This document shows positions 17,327 to 24,814 of a stretch of DNA of 64,000 bases, one piece after another. This DNA comes from Bacteroidetes bacterium UBA5697 (GTDB taxonomy: Bacteria; Bacteroidota; Bacteroidia; B-17B0; Aurantibacillaceae): the NCBI GenBank assembly GCA_002420145.1, contig DIHL01000061.1, positions 1 to 64,000 of the forward strand, read 5' to 3'. The translations under genes were made by a program, and so were the position numbers. The first letter of the stretch is position 1; every line of letters begins with the position of its first letter. The notes under the pieces are model-generated. The model was not told where the DNA came from and did not search any database. It saw only the letters and a list, made by a program, of their open reading frames with translations.

Positions 17327-17436
17327 TATAGCTTTATTGGTTTAGGTAAATGAAAAAAGCATCTTTTATATTAATTATTTGAGATGTATTACTTGATATA
17401 TGAGGTTAATTTTATGTAAAGCTTAGTTGCAATTTG

Positions 17437-17444
17437 TATATTTG
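17437..17444 (+). promoter_or_regulatory. Candidate -7 promoter element
   Basis: TATATTTG at 17437-17444 is a full match to the Bacteroidota -7 consensus and stands 18 bases before the sugar transferase start. No clear TTG is found 17-20 bases upstream, so the -33 half is weak. The 135-base gap to the preceding gene supports a separate promoter here. Confidence 0.5.
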
Positions 17445-17461
17445 CCTAATATTTACAGCCC

Positions 17462-18052
17462 TTGTTTAAACGTTTATTCGACATATCAGCTTCATTTTTT
17501 GGAATTTTAATTTTGCTTCCGTTTTTTATCATTATTATTTTATTAATGATTGTAACATCTGGATTCCCAATCTTTTATTTGCAAACTAGAGTTGGAAGAA
17601 ACGGCCAAGATTTTAAGCTTTTTAAATTCAGAACCATGCATACAAATGCTGATCAAAAAGGCCTATTAACTGTTGGTGGTCACGATCCTAGAGTTACCAA
17701 GATTGGTTATTATTTGCGTAAATATAAATTAGACGAGTTACCACAACTATTTAATGTTCTTTTTGGTACCATGAGTTTAGTTGGTCCTAGACCAGAAGTA
17801 AGAAAATACGTTGATTTATATACCGATGAACAAAGACATGTATTGTCAGTAAGACCTGGTATTACAGATTTCGCCTCTCTAGAATTTATTAACGAAAATG
17901 ATTTATTGGCTAAGTCTGTTAATCCAGAGCAAACTTATATCAACGAGATTATGCCTGCTAAATTAGCTTTAAACGCCAGATATATTGAACAACAAGGCGT
18001 TTTGACGGATTTTAAGATTATCTTTAATACAATTCTTAAAATCGTTAAGTAG
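17462..18052 (+). CDS. Undecaprenyl-phosphate sugar phosphotransferase (PglC-like)
   Basis: This 196-residue protein starts at TTG and has one N-terminal reentrant membrane helix (about 12-32), the short monotopic form of the bacterial sugar transferase family. FKFRTMH near 53, LRKYKLDELPQLFNVL near 86-101 and GTMSLVGPRPE near 103-113 are the conserved catalytic blocks, with Asp-Glu in KLDELP as the catalytic pair. It moves a sugar-1-phosphate to the lipid carrier and so starts repeat-unit synthesis. It lies alone behind its own promoter element, after the glycan operon. A second, unrelated initiator of the MraY/WecA type is at 58570. Confidence 0.88.
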   Translation: MFKRLFDISASFFGILILLPFFIIIILLMIVTSGFPIFYLQTRVGRNGQDFKLFKFRTMHTNADQKGLLTVGGHDPRVTKIGYYLRKYKLDELPQLFNVLFGTMSLVGPRPEVRKYVDLYTDEQRHVLSVRPGITDFASLEFINENDLLAKSVNPEQTYINEIMPAKLALNARYIEQQGVLTDFKIIFNTILKIVK

Positions 18053-18143
18053 TTTCTTTAATAATTTTTAATATTCTTGTTGCCTTTTATCAGTATTCTT
18101 CAGGCTTAATTATTTATATTTACCTATTAAATCTTAACAAAAC

Positions 18144-18779
18144 ATGAAAAATCTTTCTTTAATTATTAATGGTGTTCTAGCAATTGCTGTTGCTATATTA
18201 TTTTATCAAGTTCACTCTTTAAAAAATAGCGGAGTTTCAGCAGACAACTCTTCTTCAGAAGTAGCTGTAAAGCCAACAATAGTAACAAGTGCTACAAATT
18301 TAGCAGATGCTAAAATTGCGTATGTAAATACAGATAGTATTAATGAGCATTATCAATATATTGCAGATTTCACAAAAGTTATTCGTAGTAAAAAAGCAAC
18401 TTTAGAAGGGCAATTGCAAAGTATGACTGTGAAATTTCAGCAAGAATATGAAGCGTTTCAACAGTCAGCACAAGCTGGAGTTGCTCCTCAGTCAGAATTA
18501 CAAAAGCAACAAGCTAGCTTAGAAAGACAGCAGCAAGAATTAGCAAATAAAGAATTGCAATTACAAAACTTAGGAGTTGAGTTAGAAGAAAAAAACATGG
18601 AATTAAATAAAAGTGTGAAAGATTATTTAGTAAAAATAAATAATGGAAGATTTGATTACATCCTTTCTTATTCAGATTTAATGCCTACTATTTTATTAAC
18701 TAATCCTAAATTAGACATTACAACTGAAGTTTTAAATGGTATTAACGAAGAATATAAAAATTCTAAAAAGAAAAAATAA
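18144..18779 (+). CDS. OmpH/Skp-family periplasmic chaperone-like protein
   Basis: This 211-residue protein has an N-terminal hydrophobic helix (4-24) with no obvious cleavage site, so it may stay anchored. KIAYVNTDSINEHY near 58 matches the OmpH start motif, and about 80-165 is a Gln/Glu/Lys-rich coiled coil, as in Skp tentacles. A soluble C-terminal part ends in a Lys tail. Skp-type proteins hold outer-membrane proteins during periplasmic transit. The pyrophosphohydrolase gene follows after two bases. Confidence 0.8.
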   Translation: MKNLSLIINGVLAIAVAILFYQVHSLKNSGVSADNSSSEVAVKPTIVTSATNLADAKIAYVNTDSINEHYQYIADFTKVIRSKKATLEGQLQSMTVKFQQEYEAFQQSAQAGVAPQSELQKQQASLERQQQELANKELQLQNLGVELEEKNMELNKSVKDYLVKINNGRFDYILSYSDLMPTILLTNPKLDITTEVLNGINEEYKNSKKKK

Positions 18780-18781
18780 TC

Positions 18782-19183
18782 ATGGAAGATAGAAAAGTGT
18801 TATTAAGCAAAATCATGCATGTGCATCATTTTCATGAAACATTTCAAATTGGAAATGCAGATGCTCCTACTTTAATTGATGAGCGTGATTATACATTGCG
18901 TTATAATTTAATTAAAGAAGAAAATGAAGAGTATTTAGATGCTTGTAAAAATGGTGATATAGTTGAGATTGCGGATGCTTTAGGCGACCAATTATATATT
19001 TTATTTGGTACGATTTTAAAACATGGCTTGCAACATAAAATCGAAGAAGTATTTGACGAAATTCAACGCAGTAATATGAGTAAGTTGGACGAACAAGGTC
19101 AGCCTATTTTTAGAGAAGATGGTAAAATTTTGAAAAGCAATTTGTATTTCCGTCCTAATATCAAAGATATTTTAGAGAAGTAG
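18782..19183 (+). CDS. MazG/PRA-PH-like nucleoside triphosphate pyrophosphohydrolase
   Basis: This 133-residue protein contains the metal-binding layout of the all-alpha NTP pyrophosphatase superfamily: KEENEEYLDA near 39-48 followed by EIADALGDQLYILFGT near 60-75 (E-E-x-x-E, then E-x-x-D). A NADAPTLIDERD segment precedes it. Relatives cleave nucleoside or phosphoribosyl triphosphates to monophosphate and pyrophosphate. It is two bases from the OmpH-like gene and convergent with the methyltransferase. The physiological nucleotide is unknown. Confidence 0.78.
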   Translation: MEDRKVLLSKIMHVHHFHETFQIGNADAPTLIDERDYTLRYNLIKEENEEYLDACKNGDIVEIADALGDQLYILFGTILKHGLQHKIEEVFDEIQRSNMSKLDEQGQPIFREDGKILKSNLYFRPNIKDILEK

Positions 19184-19193
19184 GATTTTAATT

Positions 19194-19868
19194 TTAAATT
19201 GAAAGAGTGTAAATCACTCCTTCTAAATACCTCTTATTTTTCTTTGTATAAAATACCTCAAAGCCGTTTTTATCAAAAACGGCTTTATATTTTGGGTTTA
19301 AATAAATACAGTAAATATTTCGTGGATTTAGTTTTACGCTTTCTTTAATATTATTAATGACTTTCTGCATAATCTCTTCTCCAAAGGGATTGAAAAAGTA
19401 AAATACACAAGCATTGTTTGGGATTTTAAATTTAGTAGCATCTTCAAATAGAAAATCGATACTACTTTCAGGATTCTTTTTCTTGTAAATAGCCTTGTTT
19501 TCATTAGCATCTTCAATTAATTCTTTGGCAATATCAACTCCAATCAAATGGGTAAAACCACATTGTTCGGCTACAAATAAAGCTCTGCCTTTTCCGCAGC
19601 CGTAATCTATTAATGGAAAGCTCTTAGTTTCTAAGGGTAATTCATTAAAAATTGAAAAAAGTATAAAGTAACTAGCTCCTTGATAATGATGGTTTTGGGT
19701 AGTATTTTCTCCAGCAAGGGTTAATTTGTCAAGGTTTACAATACTGTGAGTGTTTATTCCTAACAACTTTTCATATTTCCCCTCATAGCTTAATAACCTA
19801 AAAGTATTTATAAAACCTCTGTAATAAAGCGACCTGAAAAAGTAATAGATGTATTGAAAAACCTTCAT
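19194..19868 (-). CDS. Class I SAM-dependent methyltransferase
   Basis: This 224-residue protein has the SAM-binding motif LIDYGCGKGRALFVA (86-100), the motif-II acidic residue in LIGVDIAKELIEDA, and FYFFNPFGEEIM near 155-166 in the position of motif IV. The N-terminal 60 residues are aromatic-rich. It is monocistronic, minus strand, divergent from rsh. The methyl acceptor cannot be deduced. Confidence 0.75.
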   Translation of the reverse strand: MKVFQYIYYFFRSLYYRGFINTFRLLSYEGKYEKLLGINTHSIVNLDKLTLAGENTTQNHHYQGASYFILFSIFNELPLETKSFPLIDYGCGKGRALFVAEQCGFTHLIGVDIAKELIEDANENKAIYKKKNPESSIDFLFEDATKFKIPNNACVFYFFNPFGEEIMQKVINNIKESVKLNPRNIYCIYLNPKYKAVFDKNGFEVFYTKKNKRYLEGVIYTLSI

Positions 19869-19899
19869 GGCTCAAATGTAATATCTTGTCTAATAACTA

Positions 19900-19930
19900 T
19901 TGATAGTTTTAATAAAAAAAATTACCTTCA
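19900..19930 (+). promoter_or_regulatory. Candidate promoter of the rsh-fur operon
   Basis: TTG at 19900-19902 and TACCTTCA at 19923-19930, separated by 20 bases, resemble the -33/-7 pair with two mismatches in the -7 box. It lies 17 bases before the ATG at 19948. The same TTG could be misread as a start codon of a longer rsh frame. Confidence 0.4.
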
Positions 19931-19947
19931 TAGCAATATTCGTACTT

Positions 19948-22149
19948 ATGCAAATTGACTTAGAAGCAGAAAAAAAAGAGATATTAAATCGCTACAAAAA
20001 TTTAATAAAAGCCTGTAAACGCCGTCTCGAAAAAGGGGATAAGGAAATTATACGTAAAGCTTTTGAGGTTTCGGTAGAAGCTCATAAAGAAATGCGTCGT
20101 AAATCAGGCGAACCATATATTTATCATCCTATTGCGGTTGCGCAAATTTGTGCTGAAGAAATTGGACTAGGTACTACCGCTATTGTTTGTGCTTTATTGC
20201 ATGATACAGTAGAAGATACCGACATGACTTTGGACGACATCAAAGGGATGTTTGGAGAGAAGGTTGCTCAAATCATTGATGGTTTAACTAAAATTTCTGG
20301 TGTATTTGATCATACATCATCTATTCAGGCAGAGAACTTTAGAAAGATGTTATTAACGCTTTCTGAAGATGTGCGAGTGATTTTAATAAAACTAGCAGAT
20401 AGATTACATAACATGCGTACGCTTGATCACATGAAGCGTGACAAGCAGATGAAAATTGCAGGAGAAACCTTGTATTTGTACGCTCCTTTAGCTCATCGTT
20501 TAGGTTTAAATGCTATTAAATCAGAATTAGAAGACTTAGGTTTAAAGTACACGAATGAAGATTGGTATAAGGATATCGTTCAAAAATTAGAAGAAACAGA
20601 ACCAGCTCGTAAAAAGTATATTAAAAATTTCATTGATCCATTAAATGATATTTTAAAGGAGCAAGGTTTTAAATTTAAAATATTCGGTCGTCCTAAATCT
20701 ATCTATTCAATTTATCATAAGATTAAAAACAAAGGTGTTCCATTTGAAGAAATCTATGATTTGTTTGCCATTCGTATTGTAATAGATACCGAAATGGATA
20801 AAGAAAAGGCAGATTGCTGGAAAATTTATTCTATCATCACTGATTTTTATCATCCAAATCCAGATAGGTTAAGAGATTGGATTTCTACTCCAAAATCTAA
20901 TGGTTACGAGAGTTTGCATACTACTGTGATGGGACCAGAAGGTAAATGGGTAGAAGTACAAATTCGTACAGTGAGAATGGATGAATTAGCAGAGATGGGT
21001 TATGCGGCGCATTGGAAATATAAAGATGCCGCTGCTGAGAAAGAAAGTAATTTAGAGAACTGGTTACGTCGTATTCGTGAAATGCTGGATAATCCTGATC
21101 CAAATGCTTTAGAGTTTATTGACGATTTTAAATTAAACTTGTTTGCGGATGAAATTTTTGTGTTTACTCCAAAAGGAGAAATGAAAAATTTACCAAGTAC
21201 AGCAACGGCTTTAGATTTTGCCTTTGAGATTCATACCAAGGTAGGGGAGCAATGTATTGGTGCCAAGGTTAATCATAAATTAGTTCCTTTAAGTTATCGA
21301 TTAAAGAGTGGCGATCAGGTTGAAATATTAACCTCTAACAAGCAGTTTCCTAAAGAAGACTGGATTACTTATGTTGTTACAGCGCGTGCTAAATCAAAAA
21401 TTAAGAGCGCTTTAAAAGAAAACAGACGTAAGGTTGCTGAAGGCGGTAAAGAAATTTTAGAAAAGAAATTTTATAAGTGTAAATTGGATTACACGATTCA
21501 AAATGTAAATGAGTTTGTAGCCTTTTTAAAATTACCATCTTCTAGTGAGTTATTTTACAGAACCGCTTTAGGTAATGTAGATATCAAAGAAATTAAAGAA
21601 TTTGTTGATTTTAAATTACATCCTGAAAAATATAAGCCTAAGAAAAAAGAAAATAAAATAGAAGAACTGGTTACTAGTGTGAGAGGTGGGACTTCTGAGA
21701 TGCTTGTAATTGGTGATGATATGCAAAAGCTGGATTATGGCTTGTCGTCTTGTTGCAGTCCTATTCCTGGAGATGATGTGTTTGGATTTGTAACGGTAAA
21801 CGAAGGTATTAAGATACATCGTGTCAATTGTCCTAATGCGGTGAAGTTGCTATCTAATTATGCCTACCGCGTGGTAAAAGCTAAATGGAATAATGATCAT
21901 TTAATTTCTTTCTTAGCAGGAATTAAAATTAAAGGAACTGATGAGTTAGGATTAGTAAATAATGTTACTAAAGTTATTTCAAGTCAATTAAATATTAATA
22001 TGCGTTCTATTAGTTTTGATACAGAAGATGGTATCTTTGATGGAACAATTATGGTATATGTGCATGATGCCAAACATTTAAGTCATTTAATTGATAATTT
22101 GATGAAAGTAAAGGGTGTAACGAGTGTAACGAGAACAGATAATAACTAA
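19948..22149 (+). CDS. rsh: RelA/SpoT homologue, (p)ppGpp synthetase/hydrolase
   Basis: I place the start at ATG 19948 (MQIDLEAEKKEI), giving 733 residues; the frame is open back to TTG 19900, but those 16 codons overlap a promoter-like site and would form an unusual hydrophobic leader. Domains in order: HD hydrolase with ALLHDTVEDT near 82-91, synthetase with GRPKSIYSIYHKIKNK and TPKSNGYESLHTTV, TGS with FTPKGEMKNLPSTATALDFA, a CCSPIPGDD zinc-finger-like segment, and a C-terminal ACT domain. Both catalytic halves keep their motifs, so it should make and degrade (p)ppGpp. Its stop overlaps the Fur-family gene by one base. Confidence 0.93.
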   Translation: MQIDLEAEKKEILNRYKNLIKACKRRLEKGDKEIIRKAFEVSVEAHKEMRRKSGEPYIYHPIAVAQICAEEIGLGTTAIVCALLHDTVEDTDMTLDDIKGMFGEKVAQIIDGLTKISGVFDHTSSIQAENFRKMLLTLSEDVRVILIKLADRLHNMRTLDHMKRDKQMKIAGETLYLYAPLAHRLGLNAIKSELEDLGLKYTNEDWYKDIVQKLEETEPARKKYIKNFIDPLNDILKEQGFKFKIFGRPKSIYSIYHKIKNKGVPFEEIYDLFAIRIVIDTEMDKEKADCWKIYSIITDFYHPNPDRLRDWISTPKSNGYESLHTTVMGPEGKWVEVQIRTVRMDELAEMGYAAHWKYKDAAAEKESNLENWLRRIREMLDNPDPNALEFIDDFKLNLFADEIFVFTPKGEMKNLPSTATALDFAFEIHTKVGEQCIGAKVNHKLVPLSYRLKSGDQVEILTSNKQFPKEDWITYVVTARAKSKIKSALKENRRKVAEGGKEILEKKFYKCKLDYTIQNVNEFVAFLKLPSSSELFYRTALGNVDIKEIKEFVDFKLHPEKYKPKKKENKIEELVTSVRGGTSEMLVIGDDMQKLDYGLSSCCSPIPGDDVFGFVTVNEGIKIHRVNCPNAVKLLSNYAYRVVKAKWNNDHLISFLAGIKIKGTDELGLVNNVTKVISSQLNINMRSISFDTEDGIFDGTIMVYVHDAKHLSHLIDNLMKVKGVTSVTRTDNN

Positions 22150-22643
22150 TGGGAGAGAAAATGACACAAGAAACTAAGGAAGCGGTTGAGAAAATTTTAA
22201 CCGATTACTTGGAAAAAAATAAGCATCGTAAAACATCGGAGCGTTTTGCTATTTTAAATGAAATTTATTCGCATGAAGGGCACTTTGATATTGAGGGCTT
22301 GTATGTGATGATGAAAAATAAAAAGTACCGTGTGAGTAGAGCAACACTTTATAACAACATTGAATTATTGTTAGAGGCAGGGTTGGTAACAAAACATCAG
22401 TTTGGTAAAAACCTAGCTCAGTTCGAAAAAGCTTATAAATTTAAACAGCACGATCATTTAATTTGTAGCGATTGCGAAAAGGTATTTGAGTTTTGTGACC
22501 CACGTATTATGCAAATTCAAAAAATGGCAGAGGATATGTTGAATTTTGATGTGTTTCATCATTCTTTGAATTTCTTTGCTAAATGCCGTGGATTAAAAGA
22601 AAACGGAGTTTGTGAGCATAAGAAAAACTCTGTAAGTAAATAA
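22149..22643 (+). CDS. Fur-family metal-responsive transcriptional regulator
   Basis: This 164-residue protein shows the Fur winged helix (TSERFAILNEIYSHEGHFDIEGLY, with recognition segment YRVSRATLYNNIELLLEAGLV). A dimerisation domain follows with HDHLICSDCEKVFEFCD, CxxC zinc ligands and several His residues. The last Cys pair (CRGL, VCEH) is present. Met-5 (ATG 22161) is an alternative start. It overlaps rsh by one base (TAATG), so stringent response and metal control genes are cotranscribed. Iron, zinc or peroxide sensing cannot be separated by eye. Confidence 0.88.
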   Translation: MGEKMTQETKEAVEKILTDYLEKNKHRKTSERFAILNEIYSHEGHFDIEGLYVMMKNKKYRVSRATLYNNIELLLEAGLVTKHQFGKNLAQFEKAYKFKQHDHLICSDCEKVFEFCDPRIMQIQKMAEDMLNFDVFHHSLNFFAKCRGLKENGVCEHKKNSVSK

Positions 22644-22644
22644 A

Positions 22645-22764
22645 GCCTTGTCAGTTCGAGTAGAAAATTCCGTCTCTTTGAATTTTCGTATCGAGAACCA
22701 TTTTTAAAAGCTTCTCGATACGATTTTTTTCAGGAGGCAGGCAAAAAATCACTCGAAGTGACAA
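22645..22764. repeat. Dispersed intergenic repeat (TGTCAGTTCGAG family), copy 1
   Basis: The gap after the Fur gene starts with CTTGTCAGTTCGAG and ends with CACTCGAAGTGACAAAT, related half-elements in inverted orientation around a hairpin. The same TGTCAGTTCGAG or CTCGAACTGACA core recurs at 47284, 49013 and 53691, always between genes. Confidence 0.7.
22687..22730 (+). terminator. Rho-independent-type terminator after the rsh-fur operon
   Basis: Perfect 11-base arms CGTATCGAGAA (22687-22697) and TTCTCGATACG (22712-22722) enclose a 14-base loop and are followed by a run of seven T at 22724-22730. It lies about 45 bases after the Fur-family stop, inside the dispersed repeat. Confidence 0.75.
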
Positions 22765-22818
22765 ATGATACAATTTTTTATTAAATTTAAATTATTATTA
22801 ACGATTGTCGAAATTCAT

Positions 22819-23163
22819 ATGGTTCTAGATTATAAAATAACAGAGGAAAATAACATACAGGTTTTGGTGTTAAGTGGAGAGTTGATTGATAAAAATCAAG
22901 CCAACGATCTTGTTAAACATATTGATGAATTATTAGTAGAAGGAAAAAATAAATTAATCATTGATTTATCTGACTTAAAATATATGAACAGCAGTGGATT
23001 AAATGTATTAATCCAATTACTTACTAAAACTCGTACTAATGGTGGAGAAAGCGTTATTTTTAACGTCAATAAAAAAGTAAATGATTTATTAGTGATTACT
23101 AAATTAAATACCCTATTTAAAGTAGCCGATAATAAAGAAGCTGCTATTAAATTATTGGCTTAA
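22819..23163 (+). CDS. STAS-domain protein (anti-anti-sigma factor type)
   Basis: From ATG 22819 the protein has 114 residues and fits a single STAS domain: VLVLSGELIDKNQA, then IIDLSDLKYMNSSGLNVLIQ near 50-70, where the Ser of N-S-S-G is the usual phosphorylation site. The frame is open back to 22765, but those 18 codons form a hydrophobic extension atypical for this family and run out of the repeat element, so I reject it. Such proteins bind anti-sigma factor kinases or act in partner switching. No kinase gene is adjacent; the SpoIIE-type phosphatase at 37370 could be a partner (speculative). Confidence 0.82.
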   Translation: MVLDYKITEENNIQVLVLSGELIDKNQANDLVKHIDELLVEGKNKLIIDLSDLKYMNSSGLNVLIQLLTKTRTNGGESVIFNVNKKVNDLLVITKLNTLFKVADNKEAAIKLLA

Positions 23164-23186
23164 TAAATTTCGTATAGGAATTTAAA

Positions 23187-23218
23187 CCCCTCTGTTAGAA
23201 ATAGCAGGGGGATTTTTA
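23187..23218. terminator. Terminator-like hairpin, copy 1 of an identical pair
   Basis: CCCTCTGTT (23188-23196) and AGCAGGGGG (23203-23211) pair with two G-T wobbles around loop AGAAAT, followed by ATTTTT. It lies shortly after the STAS stop. The same sequence recurs base for base at 32415, which makes it a repeated element as well as a terminator. Confidence 0.7.
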
Positions 23219-23283
23219 TTTTAAAGACATACGATGAACTTATTAATTAAAAAGAGTTGGGCGTTTCTGCAAAAAGTGGTCGG

Positions 23284-23299
23284 TCCGCCTGCTGGCGGA
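23284..23299. repeat. Short palindrome TCCGCC-TGCT-GGCGGA
   Basis: Perfect six-base arms with a four-base loop, far richer in GC than its surroundings, lie just beyond the stop of the minus-strand 501-residue gene. It may end that transcript or be a dispersed repetitive palindrome. Confidence 0.55.
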
Positions 23300-23308
23300 T
23301 GAGGGATG

Positions 23309-24814
23309 TTACTCCTTAACAACCTTCTTCGTTATTAAGGTTTTATTTCCTTGCAGTATAGAAACAAAATAAATTCCTGTTTCGAGTTGTGAAATATTTA
23401 TGCTTTGAGGCAAACTTCCTCCCCCTGCCCCCTCCAGAGGGGGATATGTATAAACTGATTTCCCTAACACATCAGTGATTTTTATTACCGTTACATCGTG
23501 CCGATAGTTATCAGGATTAAGTTCAATATTTATAATGCCATCTGTTGGATTTGGAAATACACTCACCCCTCCGGCTTCGACAAGCTCAGCCTCCGCTATA
23601 CCCGTTGGATAGCCACAATTAAAAGCTCCCTCACAAAAGGTGCTATCAGTTTTTAGCAACCAAATATCTTGTGTGCCTGTGCCGCCATTAGCATATATGG
23701 GGCTTATAAAACCTGAAAACACATAACCCTTATCGGGTGCTTGTACTAAATCTCTAAAATAATTTTGGCTGTAAGGCTGTACCGCATACTCACGGCTAAA
23801 TAAACTATCACCGTTTTGATTAAACACATATACTAAACCATTTACTGAATTATTTACTGAATAATAAATTTGACCAGCCGCTACCAAATTGCCTTCCTGA
23901 TTTTGGATTAAGGAATAGGCTTCGGCTCTATCAGCCATGGGACCATATGTTTTATCAAAAATAATATTACCCGCTGCATCTAATTTTATTAACTCGTAAC
24001 GACTTATTGTTGAACCAAATCCTTTACCTGCAATAGCTACTATATCTCCATTACTTAGTTCAACCATACCTGTGGCAGCTAAACCATAATTACTAGGAAA
24101 ATATTTTTCCCAAATAATTGCGCCATTGGTATCTGCCTTTAAAACAAATGCGCCATTTGTGGCTTGATTATTATGTAAGCGCCTATTGCCAGAAATTAAT
24201 AGTTTGCCATCACTGCTTGTTTTTATACACCAAGCCGTTTCATCATAATTTGGTAAACCTATTTTCTTTTTCCAGATTTCGCTACCTGAGGTATCTGTTT
24301 TTATGAGTAGTATATCTGAATTTTTATATAAACTATCAACCCATCCTGTCATATAAATGTACTTGTCAGAATCTTTAACAATACCATTAAGTTGGTTTGT
24401 CCTATTTACAAACCCGAATTCATGGTACTCCAAACTATCTAAATTCTCATTTAATTTCCACGCAAAAACTAGACTTGTGTCTGGCTTATAAAAGTTAGTT
24501 CCTCCTATTGTAAAATAGCTACTTGAGTTAATGATGCATTTATTAATATTGGGTACAATTAAATTTGAACCCCAATTATAAGTTCTATTTTTAATCCTTG
24601 TTCCAGTATAGTTTACTATTCCTAAATTCAAGGAATAAAAACTAAAATTATTTGCAGCACAACCATATATTAAGTAGTTGCCATTAAACAGGTTAATTCC
24701 AGTTGAAATATCACCATTATTAAAATTATCATATCTATTATTAAAATATACCTGCGCTATGCTTAGTTTTAAAATTAAGCATAGCAATACCAGATATATA
24801 TATTTTAAAAACAT
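23309..24814 (-). CDS. Secreted protein with type IX secretion (Por) sorting domain
   Basis: This 501-residue protein has a signal peptide (about 1-20, ending SIAQ). Its body is repeated strand-rich blocks such as WCIKTSSDGKLLISG and LIQNQEGNLVAAGQ, a beta-propeller-like delta-60-type pattern, and it ends in a type A sorting domain (VSVFPNPTDGIINIEL, ITDVLGKSVY, LETGIYFVSI, then TKKVVKE). It should be exported by Sec and passed through the outer membrane by the type IX system. Two repeat-derived insertions lie in the coding region at 23428-23443 and 23569-23593. The start overlaps the stop of the upstream 1740-residue gene by one base. Confidence 0.85.
   Translation of the reverse strand: MFLKYIYLVLLCLILKLSIAQVYFNNRYDNFNNGDISTGINLFNGNYLIYGCAANNFSFYSLNLGIVNYTGTRIKNRTYNWGSNLIVPNINKCIINSSSYFTIGGTNFYKPDTSLVFAWKLNENLDSLEYHEFGFVNRTNQLNGIVKDSDKYIYMTGWVDSLYKNSDILLIKTDTSGSEIWKKKIGLPNYDETAWCIKTSSDGKLLISGNRRLHNNQATNGAFVLKADTNGAIIWEKYFPSNYGLAATGMVELSNGDIVAIAGKGFGSTISRYELIKLDAAGNIIFDKTYGPMADRAEAYSLIQNQEGNLVAAGQIYYSVNNSVNGLVYVFNQNGDSLFSREYAVQPYSQNYFRDLVQAPDKGYVFSGFISPIYANGGTGTQDIWLLKTDSTFCEGAFNCGYPTGIAEAELVEAGGVSVFPNPTDGIINIELNPDNYRHDVTVIKITDVLGKSVYTYPPLEGAGGGSLPQSINISQLETGIYFVSILQGNKTLITKKVVKE
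23428..23443. repeat. Repeat palindrome inside a coding region (CCCCCTC-CA-GAGGGGG)
   Basis: Perfect seven-base arms around CA sit within the sorting domain of the 501-residue protein and encode PPLEGAGGGSLP between two conserved strands. The run is GC-rich, unlike the gene around it, and looks like an inserted dispersed element kept in frame. Confidence 0.65.
23569..23593. repeat. Repeat-like GCTTCGACAAGCTCAG element inside a coding region
   Basis: The motif CTTCGACAAGCTCAG with flanking CTCC is a very common dispersed bacterial repeat core. On the gene strand it encodes AELVEAGG immediately before the sorting-domain motif VSVFPNP. Confidence 0.55.

Noticed and set aside
19900..19947. TTG start extending rsh by 16 codons
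   Set aside because: The extension is hydrophobic and overlaps a promoter-like TTG-N20-TACCTTCA; ATG 19948 gives the normal N-terminus.
22765..22818. N-terminal extension of the STAS protein
   Set aside because: The 18 extra residues are hydrophobic, come out of the repeat region and are not part of a STAS domain.
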